The notes under the pieces: model-generated | The model's database searches: none | What the model saw: only the letters and a program-made list of their open reading frames with translations | Told to the model about the DNA's origin: nothing | Program-made: the position numbers and the translations under genes | NCBI GenBank assembly: GCA_024401455.1 | Contig: JAKSLA010000022.1 | Span: forward strand, 1-47,620 | Direction: 5' to 3' | DNA: 47,620 nt | DNA from: Paludibacteraceae bacterium | GTDB lineage: Bacteria; Bacteroidota; Bacteroidia; Bacteroidales; Paludibacteraceae | Shown here: positions 17,247-25,321 of the stretch, in pieces | Layout: every line of letters begins with the position of its first letter | Numbering within the stretch: the stretch's first letter is position 1

Positions 17247-18155
17247 ATGTCCATCACGATCAAAAATCTCTACAAAAGTTACGGCAAACAGCTGGTGCTT
17301 GACAACTTGAACTTCTCCATCGGAGGCGGTGAAATCGTCGGATTTCTCGGCAACAATGGTGCGGGAAAGTCAACGACCATGAAGATCATCACCGGCTACA
17401 TTGAGGCAGATAGTGGTAGCGTGGAAGTATGCGGCATCGACGTGAAGAAACATCCGTTGGAGTCACACCGGAAAATCGGTTATCTCCCAGAGCACAATCC
17501 CATCTACCCCGACATGTATGTCAAAGAGTACCTTCGCTTCGTTGCGGGCATCTACAAACTCGGAGAGAATGCCAACAAGCGTGTGGACGAGATGATTGAA
17601 AAGACCGGACTGACTCGCGAATACAAGAAGAAGATAGGCATGCTCTCAAAGGGATATCGCCAGAGAGTAGGATTAGCGCAAGCCCTCATTCCCAACCCCG
17701 ACGTCTTGATTTTGGATGAGCCGACTACCGGCCTCGACCCGAACCAAATCATCGAGGTGCGCAACCTCATCAAGGAGGTCGGCAAAGAGAAAACCGTCAT
17801 GCTCTCCACCCACATCATGCAAGAAGTGTCAGCCATCTGCGAGCGCGTCATCATCATCAACAAAGGCCATATCGTAGCAGACGACAAAGAGAGCAGCATC
17901 GTTTCCGCAAGCAACGAATCGGTTCTATCCCTTTTCATCGAATTTTCCGCCCCTGTTGACAAGCAGTTGCTAAGCAGTTTAGGCAATGTTTCTTCCGTAG
18001 AACAAGTGAGTGAGTGCTCATATATCATCAACAGCACGGAAGACATTCGCGAACTCGTATTCCGAACCGCAGTTAAGAACAACTGGATTATTCTCACGAT
18101 GAAACAACAGGAGCGAAGCATGGAAGACGTCTTCCGCTCGCTCACCAATGGATAA
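17247..18155 (+). CDS. gldA: ABC-transporter ATPase, gliding-motility GldA type
   Basis: A 302-residue nucleotide-binding protein. Walker A GNNGAGKS (35-42), the GYLPEHNPIYPDMYVKEYL stretch characteristic of GldA, signature LSKGYRQRVGLAQAL, Walker B LILDEPTTGLDP and the switch His in STHIMQE are all present. The C-terminal 80 residues form the small domain of drug/gliding-type ATPases. In Flavobacterium GldA works with the GldF/GldG membrane parts; no gldF or gldG lies nearby, so the partner is elsewhere or different. In non-gliding Bacteroidales this protein is retained with an unclear role. Confidence 0.88.
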   Translation: MSITIKNLYKSYGKQLVLDNLNFSIGGGEIVGFLGNNGAGKSTTMKIITGYIEADSGSVEVCGIDVKKHPLESHRKIGYLPEHNPIYPDMYVKEYLRFVAGIYKLGENANKRVDEMIEKTGLTREYKKKIGMLSKGYRQRVGLAQALIPNPDVLILDEPTTGLDPNQIIEVRNLIKEVGKEKTVMLSTHIMQEVSAICERVIIINKGHIVADDKESSIVSASNESVLSLFIEFSAPVDKQLLSSLGNVSSVEQVSECSYIINSTEDIRELVFRTAVKNNWIILTMKQQERSMEDVFRSLTNG

Positions 18156-18169
18156 AAGAACTTCTAAAA

Positions 18170-19273
18170 ATGACGATTCGTAAGGTTGCGATAATGGCCG
18201 TAGGAAGTGTTTGGGCTTCCCTACTCACTGTCCAAGGGAGCGAACCTTCCTGCAACGACGAATGGTTTACTGGAGAAGGGACACAATATGGAGGCATTGC
18301 AGGCAGCAATGGCGGCAATTGTGGCATCTATGTGGAGGAAGGAGACTTCTACCATTGTGCAATGAACCACGCGCAGTACGACAGCAGCAGCGCTTGCGGG
18401 GGATGTGTGCGCATCTTCGGTCCCAGGGACGAAATTACGGTTCAAGTGGTGGACCGCTGCCCCGAGTGCAAATTTGGAGACATTGACCTCAGTACAGAGG
18501 CTTTTGAGAAAATCGCGCAATTGAAAGACGGGCGAATCCCCATTCGTTGGCAGTATGTACCGTGCGACGGGGGCGACGACATCAAGATACGATTTGCCGC
18601 AGGCTCCAGCCAATTCTATTTCAAAGCGCTGTTTTACAACACTCGTCACCGAATCGCCCGAGTGGAATACGAGAAATCAGACGGAACTTTTCTCCCTATT
18701 CATCGAGAAATGTACAACTACTTCGTCGAGCAAAGCGGAATAGACGAAGACAAATCAAAGATAGGGCCTTATACCTTTCGCCTTACGGACTCGGAAGGGC
18801 AACAAATCATGCTCCACGACATTGCCTACGAGGCGGACGTGGAGATTTCCACCCAAACCCAATTTCCCGTAAAAGTCTGCACCGACTGTTCGGGAACGGT
18901 CGATGGAACGGCGAAAATTGACCATTGCGGCATTTGCTCCGGAGGAACGACTGGCTTCGAGCCCAACTCCACTTGCCAACAAGATTGCATCGGTTATTGG
19001 AAGGGTTCCGCATACATTGACCAATGTGGTTTTTGCGTAGGAGGAGAGACGGGAGGCACCCCTTGCGAGGGAACCGATATTGAGGATTGGCAAACACTCC
19101 GAGAAGGCACCATCGAAGCCATACACGACATAACGGGCAGACTCATAACAAGAGCCGTTTCTTTCGATGAATTGGACAAATTCAAGGCGTCGCACCAAGG
19201 CTTATTCATCGTCAACCTCCTTCACAACGGGACAAGCAAAAAAGTCCGTTTAATCGGGAATTTTGGATATTAA
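18170..19273 (+). CDS. Bacterial expansin with Cys-rich linker and probable T9SS C-terminal domain
   Basis: A 367-residue secreted protein. Residues 1-24 are a signal peptide. Residues about 29-132 form the expansin double-psi barrel (WFTGEGTQYGG, HYCAM-like YHCAMNHAQY, CGGCVRI, VVDRCPECKFGDIDLS); Asp106 in IDLS matches the essential Asp82 of B. subtilis EXLX1. Residues about 136-235 match the second (CBM63) domain (GSSQFYFKAL, MYNYFVEQ, YTFRLTDSEG). Two Cys-rich repeats (DHCGICSGGTTG, DQCGFCVGGETG) lead to a C-terminal module (AIHDITGRLI ... GLFIVNLLHNGTSKKVRLIG) resembling a type A T9SS sorting domain. Expansins loosen cellulose-hemicellulose contacts without hydrolysis. It lies 14 nt behind gldA and 20 nt before argB. 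Confidence 0.88.
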   Translation: MTIRKVAIMAVGSVWASLLTVQGSEPSCNDEWFTGEGTQYGGIAGSNGGNCGIYVEEGDFYHCAMNHAQYDSSSACGGCVRIFGPRDEITVQVVDRCPECKFGDIDLSTEAFEKIAQLKDGRIPIRWQYVPCDGGDDIKIRFAAGSSQFYFKALFYNTRHRIARVEYEKSDGTFLPIHREMYNYFVEQSGIDEDKSKIGPYTFRLTDSEGQQIMLHDIAYEADVEISTQTQFPVKVCTDCSGTVDGTAKIDHCGICSGGTTGFEPNSTCQQDCIGYWKGSAYIDQCGFCVGGETGGTPCEGTDIEDWQTLREGTIEAIHDITGRLITRAVSFDELDKFKASHQGLFIVNLLHNGTSKKVRLIGNFGY

Positions 19274-19293
19274 AGAATAAAACACATATACAA

Positions 19294-20064
19294 ATGGAGA
19301 AACTTACAGTTATCAAGGTAGGAGGAAAAATCGTAGAAGAGGAAGCCACATTGGCTCAACTTCTCGATGGCTTTTCAAAGATTGAAGGCAGAAAAGTATT
19401 GGTTCACGGTGGCGGTCGCTCAGCCACAGCAATGGCTACCCGATTGGGCATTGAGAGCAAAATGGTAAACGGACGACGCATCACCGACGAAGAGACTTTG
19501 AAAGTCGTAACAATGGTTTATGCAGGTCTTGTAAACAAGAACATCGTAGCCCGCCTACAATCAATGGATGTTAACGCATTGGGCTTGACAGGTGCCGATT
19601 TGAACTACATGCGTTCAGACAAACGTCCGGTGAAGGAGGTCGATTACGGTTTCGTTGGTGACGTGAAGGAGGTGAATGCCGATCTTTTGGCCGACCTCAT
19701 CCACAAAGGCGTAGTTCCCGTTTTGGCACCGCTCACTCACGACAAGAAGGGCAATATGCTCAACACCAATGCCGACACCATTGCCGGAGAGGCTGCCAAA
19801 GCATTGACAAAGCACTTCGACGTGACGTTGGTTTACTGTTTCGAAAAGAAGGGCGTTTTGATGGACGAGAACGACGACGATAGCGTCATCCCTGAAATCA
19901 CCCGTCCAATGTTTGAAAAGTACGTTGCCGACGGTATCATCCAAGGCGGTATGATTCCTAAGTTGGAAAATTCTTTCGAAGCCATCAATGCAGGTGTTAG
20001 TCGCGTAGTCATCACCAAAGCAGACCAACTCAGCGAAGGTGCAGGAACGACAATTCACAAATAA
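19294..20064 (+). CDS. argB: N-acetylglutamate (or N-succinylglutamate) kinase ArgB
   Basis: A 256-residue amino-acid kinase that phosphorylates N-acylglutamate, the second step of arginine synthesis. Motifs: IKVGGKI at the N-terminus, LVHGGGRSATAMATRLGI (substrate and phosphate loop), NGRRITDEETLKVV, NTNADTIAGEAAKAL, and the late GGMIPKLENSFEAI lysine region. The N-terminal regulatory helix of arginine-inhibited kinases is missing, suggesting no feedback inhibition by arginine. It is the last gene of the operon that begins with argE and is followed by a strong terminator. Confidence 0.95.
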   Translation: MEKLTVIKVGGKIVEEEATLAQLLDGFSKIEGRKVLVHGGGRSATAMATRLGIESKMVNGRRITDEETLKVVTMVYAGLVNKNIVARLQSMDVNALGLTGADLNYMRSDKRPVKEVDYGFVGDVKEVNADLLADLIHKGVVPVLAPLTHDKKGNMLNTNADTIAGEAAKALTKHFDVTLVYCFEKKGVLMDENDDDSVIPEITRPMFEKYVADGIIQGGMIPKLENSFEAINAGVSRVVITKADQLSEGAGTTIHK

Positions 20065-20145
20065 ACAATCTCCCAACAAGTCCTTGTGGACATTGTGGAG
20101 GATGAGTATGCGCCATTAGAATGGAGCAATACGTTCAATGTTAAA

Positions 20146-20197
20146 AGCCGTTTTTAGAATCCATTATGAGCAGGTTTCTAAAAACGGCTGTTTTATT
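20146..20197 (+). terminator. Strong terminator behind argB
   Basis: AGCCGTTTTTAGAA (20146-20159) and TTCTAAAAACGGCT (20176-20189) form a perfect 14-pair stem, followed by GTTTTATTT. Confidence 0.9.
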
Positions 20198-20265
20198 TAG
20201 TAACTGGTTTTATGATCACAAATTGGATGTTTACAAATCAAGGAGATTGGGATGGTAGGAGAAAG

Positions 20266-20296
20266 AAAAAAGGATTCCGGGGTGGAATCCTTTTTT
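20266..20296. terminator. Bidirectional terminator between argB and the SUKH gene
   Basis: AAAAAAGGATTCC (20266-20278) and GGAATCCTTTTTT (20284-20296) are perfect complements around a five-base loop. The A/T edges provide a T-run in both directions, as expected between convergent transcripts. Confidence 0.9.
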
Positions 20297-20314
20297 GAAA
20301 CTATATAGAAGACA

Positions 20315-20761
20315 TTATAAATCCTTTGCGCTTTCCTTCCAATAATTGCTTCGCTCATTTCTAACATCATTTTCGCTAAGAAGATACTCTCCTAATGAGT
20401 CGGCAATTAGTTCCAATTCAGAGTCAGGTGCATATTGATAAACTTTACCGTCTGACTTTTGGACACATACAATATCGTCAATCCCCAACGATTCAATCAC
20501 ATAACAATCCATCGGGAAATCGGAGAAATCACGCATTTCTTGTGTCAGAGCAACAGTGGAAATAGCATCATAATCAACAACTCCACATAAATCAATATCA
20601 TCTATTCTTATCGCCCCAAATGTTTGTGTATATTTCTTGAAATCTTCAGCAAATTCAACGCCTAATATTTCAGATGCTTGAGCGATTTTTGAAGCTTCCG
20701 CTCCACCAATTGACATAAATTCCCCCAATGATTTGATTACATCAATAATGTCCTTTTCCAT
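20315..20761 (-). CDS. SMI1/KNR4 (SUKH) family protein, immunity-like
   Basis: A 148-residue protein with the SUKH pattern: an N-terminal helix, then SKIAQASEILGVEFAEDFKK YTQTFG-type text (E..LG..FP.d...f...yG), a central strand segment (IDDIDLCGVVDYD), and MRDFSDFPMDCYVIES ... DGKVYQYAPDSELELIADSL. It most resembles the YrhA branch of SUKH. Many SUKH proteins neutralise polymorphic toxins; no toxin gene is adjacent, so this would be an orphan immunity gene or a housekeeping member. It starts 22 nt behind rpiB and is probably co-transcribed. Confidence 0.75.
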   Translation of the reverse strand: MEKDIIDVIKSLGEFMSIGGAEASKIAQASEILGVEFAEDFKKYTQTFGAIRIDDIDLCGVVDYDAISTVALTQEMRDFSDFPMDCYVIESLGIDDIVCVQKSDGKVYQYAPDSELELIADSLGEYLLSENDVRNERSNYWKESAKDL

Positions 20762-20783
20762 GTCTTTTTATAATTTTAGCGAT

Positions 20784-21239
20784 TTATAAAATTTCCACGG
20801 GAATTTTTGCCACACGTCTTTCGTGACGGCCACCCTCAAAATCAGTGGTCAAGAAGGCACGGACAATCTCCAACGCCTTCTCCTTAGAGATGAAGCGAGC
20901 AGGGATACCAACCACATTGGCATTGTTATGCTCACGAGCCAACTTGGCGATTTCCACCTCCCACGAAAGGGCGGCGCGGATACCTTGGTGCTTATTGCAC
21001 GTCATGCTAATACCATTTCCCGTGCCACAGATGGCAATACCCAAATCACACTCGCCACGCTCAACAGCCGAAGCCATCGGATGAGCGAAATCAGGATAAT
21101 CACAACTATCCGTCGTATCTGTACCAAAGTTTTTGAATGCCTTTACCTCGCCTTTGAGTTGGTCAATCAAATAGTTTTTAACCTCAACGCCTGCATGGTC
21201 ATTACAAACGCCTATCGTCAGTTCCTTCAATGCTTTCAT
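20784..21239 (-). CDS. rpiB: Ribose-5-phosphate isomerase B
   Basis: A 151-residue RpiB/LacAB-type sugar isomerase interconverting ribose-5-phosphate and ribulose-5-phosphate in the pentose phosphate pathway. Recognisable: CNDHAGVEVKNYLIDQL (phosphate and substrate contacts Asp14, His15), TTDSCDYPDFAHPMA, and the catalytic IAICGTGNGISM with Cys71. In many Bacteroidota the transketolase gene precedes rpiB; here it does not. A long leader (about 210 nt) carrying a terminator-like hairpin lies upstream. Confidence 0.95.
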   Translation of the reverse strand: MKALKELTIGVCNDHAGVEVKNYLIDQLKGEVKAFKNFGTDTTDSCDYPDFAHPMASAVERGECDLGIAICGTGNGISMTCNKHQGIRAALSWEVEIAKLAREHNNANVVGIPARFISKEKALEIVRAFLTTDFEGGRHERRVAKIPVEIL

Positions 21240-21331
21240 CTGCTATTTTTTTTACAAATTTACACATTTTTAGCGATAAGTAGTAAGCAATGGAAGATAA
21301 GTTTTGCAAACAAATCCTTTTCCCGCCCCAA

Positions 21332-21451
21332 TAGAAAAAAGAAACGGAGACCATGAAACACAGTCCCCGCCTCTCCATTTATTAACATTAACTTATTATC
21401 GAATCGTTTAGCCCGTAGAACAGGTTTCATTCTACAACCCATACAGTTCTT
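21332..21451 (-). ncRNA. Candidate small RNA or attenuating leader upstream of rpiB
   Basis: On the minus strand a -7 box (TATCTTTG, 21458-21465) is followed by hairpin 1 (GTAGAA/TTCTAC, 21415-21420 with 21430-21435), an A/T-rich spacer, and a G/C-rich hairpin (21346-21376, GGAGA with TCTCC) ending in TTTCTTTTTT (21335-21344). Loop 1 contains TGAAAC and the terminator loop GTTTCA (forward 21424-21429 and 21354-21359), complementary over 6-7 bases, so the loops could kiss. If transcription stops here it is a roughly 120-nt RNA; if it reads on, it is the rpiB leader. No known Rfam class was recognised. Confidence 0.4.
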
Positions 21452-21457
21452 GTGTTG

Positions 21458-21465
21458 CAAAGATA
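21458..21465 (-). promoter_or_regulatory. -7 box for the candidate RNA / rpiB
   Basis: TATCTTTG fits TAnnTTTG on the minus strand. The -33 position falls next to a G8 tract and lacks TTG, so an activator may be needed. A second -7-like box (TAAATTTG, 21255-21262) lies just before rpiB and could serve that gene directly. Confidence 0.4.
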
Positions 21466-21493
21466 ATATGAACAGTTCAAATTACCCCCCCCA

Positions 21494-21515
21494 TTTTATG
21501 TTGTACAACATAAAA
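21494..21515. promoter_or_regulatory. Perfect 22-bp palindrome, possible operator
   Basis: TTTTATGTTG TACAACATAAAA-type sequence at 21494-21515 equals its own reverse complement over all 22 bases and is flanked by a C8 tract (21485-21492). It lies about 30 bp upstream of the -7 box at 21458-21465 and 40 bp behind the stop of the OmpA-like gene. A dimeric regulator site is the best guess; a weak terminator stem is the alternative, but no T-run follows on the minus strand. Confidence 0.45.
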
Positions 21516-21554
21516 CACGACCACACGACGATGACCCATTCCGAATTAATTTTA

Positions 21555-23618
21555 TCAAAGACCCTTATATCTCAACTCCATGCGTCTATTCTTTTTTCTT
21601 CCCGCATTGGTGTTGTTCGGAGCGATTGAGAATTTAGAGCCAGCGCCATCAATGGTTATTCTATCCATCTCAATGTCTTTCTCCAATAAATAGTTGCGTA
21701 CCAAATGAGCACGCTCCCTTGACATGAATCGGCTAAACTCCTCTCCCTGGTTATCCAAATGATAATGTCCGCGGATATGGATTTTAAGAGAAGGATTTGC
21801 CTTCATTCTTTGAGCAATGGAATCTAACAACGGATAACACTGCTTGTCCAAAATCATCAGATGACCGTCACTGGAGAATTTAATGCCATAAACAGCCGCC
21901 TCGATCAGTTCTCCTTCATTATCGCCCAATCCGAAATTATATTCATCTACCTTAACCGTATTGTTTGGCTCATCAGGGGCGACCTTAACCGTATCTTTAA
22001 CCGCTGGCAATGTATCTGCTTTCTGTGTTGGCACATCAGCAACAGTATCAACTACAGCCGTATCGCCCATCTGCGTAGGCACATCAATAGGCTTAACCAC
22101 GATGGTATCGGCCACCTGACCGGCCGTCTCCGAATCCGATGCCTTTTCCGGTTGTCTCGGTTGAATATCTTTCGAATCTTTGGGTTCCTTTATCTTCTTA
22201 GGTTTATAGCCAAAGACATAGTTCAAGCCCATAGAGAAGTTGGCTCCCCTCGTCCGAGTAGGAATCATCGCCCCTCCTCCCGTAGCATAAAGCAACGGTA
22301 TTTGATCCAGGGCCAGATAGTAATTGACAGGGCCAAAATTGAAATTGGTGGCCAAACCCAAATTATGCCATTCGCCATCCAAGAGCGAATAACTCAATGC
22401 AGCAGAAAAGATCCTCCAGGGCTTGAAGTTGGCCGAAAGCGTCATCTCCTCATACATTTTACGTTGCAAAATATAAGTCTTCGACAAAAGTCCGAAAGTC
22501 ATCTTATTGTTCCACACGCCATACTCCGCGCCCAGCAAAACCTTAGCGGTCAACCATGCATTGTAGGCCTTTGTATTATTATCCACCGTGTACATACTAT
22601 TGGCAAGATCCTCGTACTCCTTGCCATAATCAATCGTATCTCTATCTGAGACTTCATAGACAACACCATTAAAGACGAAATCCTTCTTTTTCGTCAAATG
22701 ATGGAGACTCTTGTTCCAACGGATCATACCGAGGTCCAAGACGCTGGCTGACACGTTCAAATTAGGCAACAATTGATAGGTTGCACCCAAGTCGAAGGCC
22801 ATACCCACACCAGAAGGCTTGACAAAATCACCCGCAGCGACATCATCGGAGAATTCCACCTCATCCAATGTTCCGTCTTCCGTCGGAGTCAGTACCAGAC
22901 CGGGGAGAGCGATATCAACCGACCCGTCGCCCGTCAATTTCCATTCATCCTTATCCATCGTAAGGCTCATATCCTTAAAATCAGTATGGACATTGGCATG
23001 ACCCAACAGGAGTTTCGACTTGGCACCAAAGTTCCACTTCTCGTTAAATTGCTGAGAGTAGCCTACAGCCAACTCCGTATAGAGACTCGCCACCGTCGAG
23101 AAATCCTCTATGCCCATAGTCAGCCGACCATCGGGATTGGTATTACCCTTCAAAATAGCCTTTGGAAGTGTTTTCGGGATGGAGACTTGAACATCCGCCC
23201 TATTGGCAAGGCCGAAAGTGATGTAATGCTTCTGTTTCACCCTCAAGCCAAAGGACAAAAGCATCACGTTATAGTCCGTATAGACACGTACGTTTTCATT
23301 CAAGGCATCCAAGAAATTATCAATGCCGTTATCGGCATATTTGCTCAAAAACGAAACGGTCTGTTTCTCGCCATTCACCGTCTGCCCTTGAAAAACATCC
23401 GAGAACGTCAAGCAGTTGTTTCCTACATTGAAATTCAGGGAAGAGAGACCTGGCATACCGATAAAGAACTTACCCTCAGGCTGATAAGCCGGATTGAGTT
23501 GATGTCTCATCGGATTCTTTTCAATAAAATAGAGTGTGCTCGCCTCTTGGGCATTCAAGGCCGTAGCGTTGACCAACAACGCCGCCATCAACCACTTATA
23601 TATCTTCTTCATCTTCAT
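21555..23618 (-). CDS. DUF5723-type outer-membrane beta-barrel with OmpA C-terminal domain
   Basis: A 687-residue envelope protein. I start it at the ATG at 23618, which overlaps the upstream stop (TGATG), giving signal peptide MKMKKIYKWLMAALLVNATALNAQ. Residues about 30-470 form a barrel-like domain opening FIEKNPMRHQLNPAYQPEGK, matching DUF5723. A Pro/Thr/Val-rich acidic linker (about 475-560) contains repeated segments (VPTQMGDTAVVD, VPTQKADTLPAV). The last 120 residues are an OmpA domain that binds peptidoglycan: FSSDGHLMILDKQCYPLLD, IRGHYHLDNQGEEFSRFMS, RERAHLVRNYLL and NAGRKKNRRMELR. It is translationally coupled to the lipoprotein upstream, so the two probably act together at the outer membrane. 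Confidence 0.82.
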   Translation of the reverse strand: MKMKKIYKWLMAALLVNATALNAQEASTLYFIEKNPMRHQLNPAYQPEGKFFIGMPGLSSLNFNVGNNCLTFSDVFQGQTVNGEKQTVSFLSKYADNGIDNFLDALNENVRVYTDYNVMLLSFGLRVKQKHYITFGLANRADVQVSIPKTLPKAILKGNTNPDGRLTMGIEDFSTVASLYTELAVGYSQQFNEKWNFGAKSKLLLGHANVHTDFKDMSLTMDKDEWKLTGDGSVDIALPGLVLTPTEDGTLDEVEFSDDVAAGDFVKPSGVGMAFDLGATYQLLPNLNVSASVLDLGMIRWNKSLHHLTKKKDFVFNGVVYEVSDRDTIDYGKEYEDLANSMYTVDNNTKAYNAWLTAKVLLGAEYGVWNNKMTFGLLSKTYILQRKMYEEMTLSANFKPWRIFSAALSYSLLDGEWHNLGLATNFNFGPVNYYLALDQIPLLYATGGGAMIPTRTRGANFSMGLNYVFGYKPKKIKEPKDSKDIQPRQPEKASDSETAGQVADTIVVKPIDVPTQMGDTAVVDTVADVPTQKADTLPAVKDTVKVAPDEPNNTVKVDEYNFGLGDNEGELIEAAVYGIKFSSDGHLMILDKQCYPLLDSIAQRMKANPSLKIHIRGHYHLDNQGEEFSRFMSRERAHLVRNYLLEKDIEMDRITIDGAGSKFSIAPNNTNAGRKKNRRMELRYKGL

Positions 23619-25321
23619 CACTTATTAAGGTTTTCACTTGCTCCCGAAGAGAAATTTCCCTTCACCTGTGCATAGGCTTTTGCCTTGATTAAATTATGCG
23701 AATAAACCTTTGCTGAGGCAGAGGCAACTGGCACCTGAACTTTATAACTGACCACGATGTGCTTGATTTTCTTGATGTCGTCAAGCATCGTTTTGTCGGC
23801 GTCGATCCTTATCACGTTCTTCACTGGTTTCAAAGCCATATTTGTCTCATTATCTAATGAAGCCGCCTCCAACTTGATGTTCTGCTTGAAACGCTCATCC
23901 TTCAATTCTGAAGTAGTGACAAACGACATGCCAGCTTCCGTCCGAATGGTGTCCTCCTGCAAGAAGGTAAAATCAACCTCGGCCACCAGCGGCATTCCAT
24001 TCTCCACTTCAAGGAAGAGGGCTATATCTTCCACTTCATAATCTTCTTTCTCGTAATCAACGACATCTTCGTAGATGTCAATATCCTTTATCGTATCTAA
24101 CACGGAGATATAACTTCCGGCATTCAACCAAATAGGGACGATGGCCGAGACGCCCAATCGGACATAAGTGGAATCCAAAAGGAAAAACGGCCTTTCCGCG
24201 CCAGTTTCCTTACCATTGACAAAGAAAGTGGTTTCTACATTCACCGTATCCGGCGTGCAATTAATCAGTTTATCTATGCTGCCATTCCTTCGGTCAAAAA
24301 CCTCATTCATACCCAACACCTCTTCGCCTTCCACCAACGAAGGCTTCATCGTCAACGTATAGCGGGACGAGCCGTCTGCAAATTTGCCTATTTCCCTATC
24401 TCCCTTATTATTAAAAGCGACAAGGGATTCGATGCCCACATTGATAGGAACTCCAGAATTGGTCCACACCTTGACTTCCAAACGTGGATCCACAACATCC
24501 ACATCAAATTTCACGCCTTCTTCTTGATCATAAACATCTATTCCTATGGAACTTAGTTCCGATTGTTCCGTTTGCGCCACAAAATAGCCATACAATCGCT
24601 TGTAAGACAAATCCGTTCCCGAAGTCACCACCTCTATATATGATTCTTCGTTGATTTGAGACAACGGAATTATACCATCGACTATAGCAAGACAATCAAA
24701 GTACAACGTATCTGACTTGGACAAATCGGCCCAAACATCTTCCATAATGAGTTCCGCCTTCTTCGTCCGCTTGTCCCATTCGACCGAAACGCGTCCGCGA
24801 ATATCCAGATTCTTCGGCATTGAAACCTTCAAATCCAACGCATCCAGCAACCCAGGCACATTGGTTTGGATTTGCATTTCGACATGTACACGCTTAAACT
24901 CTGCGCTATCCAAACGTCCTTGCCCTACCGTATCAGAAAACGTGATAGGCAATTTTGCCACCAACGGAATCTTTTGCAACAAAGTCAAATCGGGCAACGA
25001 AACGCCGACAGGGAATATTTCGGAAAAGTCCAAACGCGAAGTATCCTTATCCAACTCGAAATCAAAACTTTGAATATTAAAGGACGTAACCGTGTCGTAT
25101 TGGAAATAGACCAATCCGTCTGCCTCAGCGTTTAATCCTTTCATATCGAGTTCGTTCAGCAAATCCTTCACCGTGACTACTGAACTACCAACAGGCAAAA
25201 CCTGCTGGATTGGAATATATAAATCATCTGAAAAGTGGTCCAAATCATAACTATCGTCCACACAAGACGAAAGAAAGGATCCGACGACCAAACTCACGAA
25301 TAAATAAAATTTTCTCATCAT
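23618..25321 (-). CDS. Large outer-membrane lipoprotein of unknown function
   Basis: A 567-residue lipoprotein: signal sequence MMRKFYLFVSLVVGSFLSSC with lipobox cysteine 20, then an acidic stretch (VDDSYDLDHFSDD) like those that often precede export to the surface in this phylum. The rest is beta-rich, with alternating hydrophobic residues and many Asp/Glu, and no enzyme motif. It resembles the unassigned lipoproteins that accompany DUF5723 proteins. Its stop overlaps the start of that gene by one base. I know no function; structural or scaffold roles fit best. Confidence 0.75.
   Translation of the reverse strand: MMRKFYLFVSLVVGSFLSSCVDDSYDLDHFSDDLYIPIQQVLPVGSSVVTVKDLLNELDMKGLNAEADGLVYFQYDTVTSFNIQSFDFELDKDTSRLDFSEIFPVGVSLPDLTLLQKIPLVAKLPITFSDTVGQGRLDSAEFKRVHVEMQIQTNVPGLLDALDLKVSMPKNLDIRGRVSVEWDKRTKKAELIMEDVWADLSKSDTLYFDCLAIVDGIIPLSQINEESYIEVVTSGTDLSYKRLYGYFVAQTEQSELSSIGIDVYDQEEGVKFDVDVVDPRLEVKVWTNSGVPINVGIESLVAFNNKGDREIGKFADGSSRYTLTMKPSLVEGEEVLGMNEVFDRRNGSIDKLINCTPDTVNVETTFFVNGKETGAERPFFLLDSTYVRLGVSAIVPIWLNAGSYISVLDTIKDIDIYEDVVDYEKEDYEVEDIALFLEVENGMPLVAEVDFTFLQEDTIRTEAGMSFVTTSELKDERFKQNIKLEAASLDNETNMALKPVKNVIRIDADKTMLDDIKKIKHIVVSYKVQVPVASASAKVYSHNLIKAKAYAQVKGNFSSGASENLNK

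Noticed and set aside
21260-21460. A 66-aa frame that could be a leader peptide with a Phe run before a terminator (attenuation)
   Set aside because: The Phe codons are the T-run of the terminator itself, not upstream of it, and rpiB is unrelated to phenylalanine.
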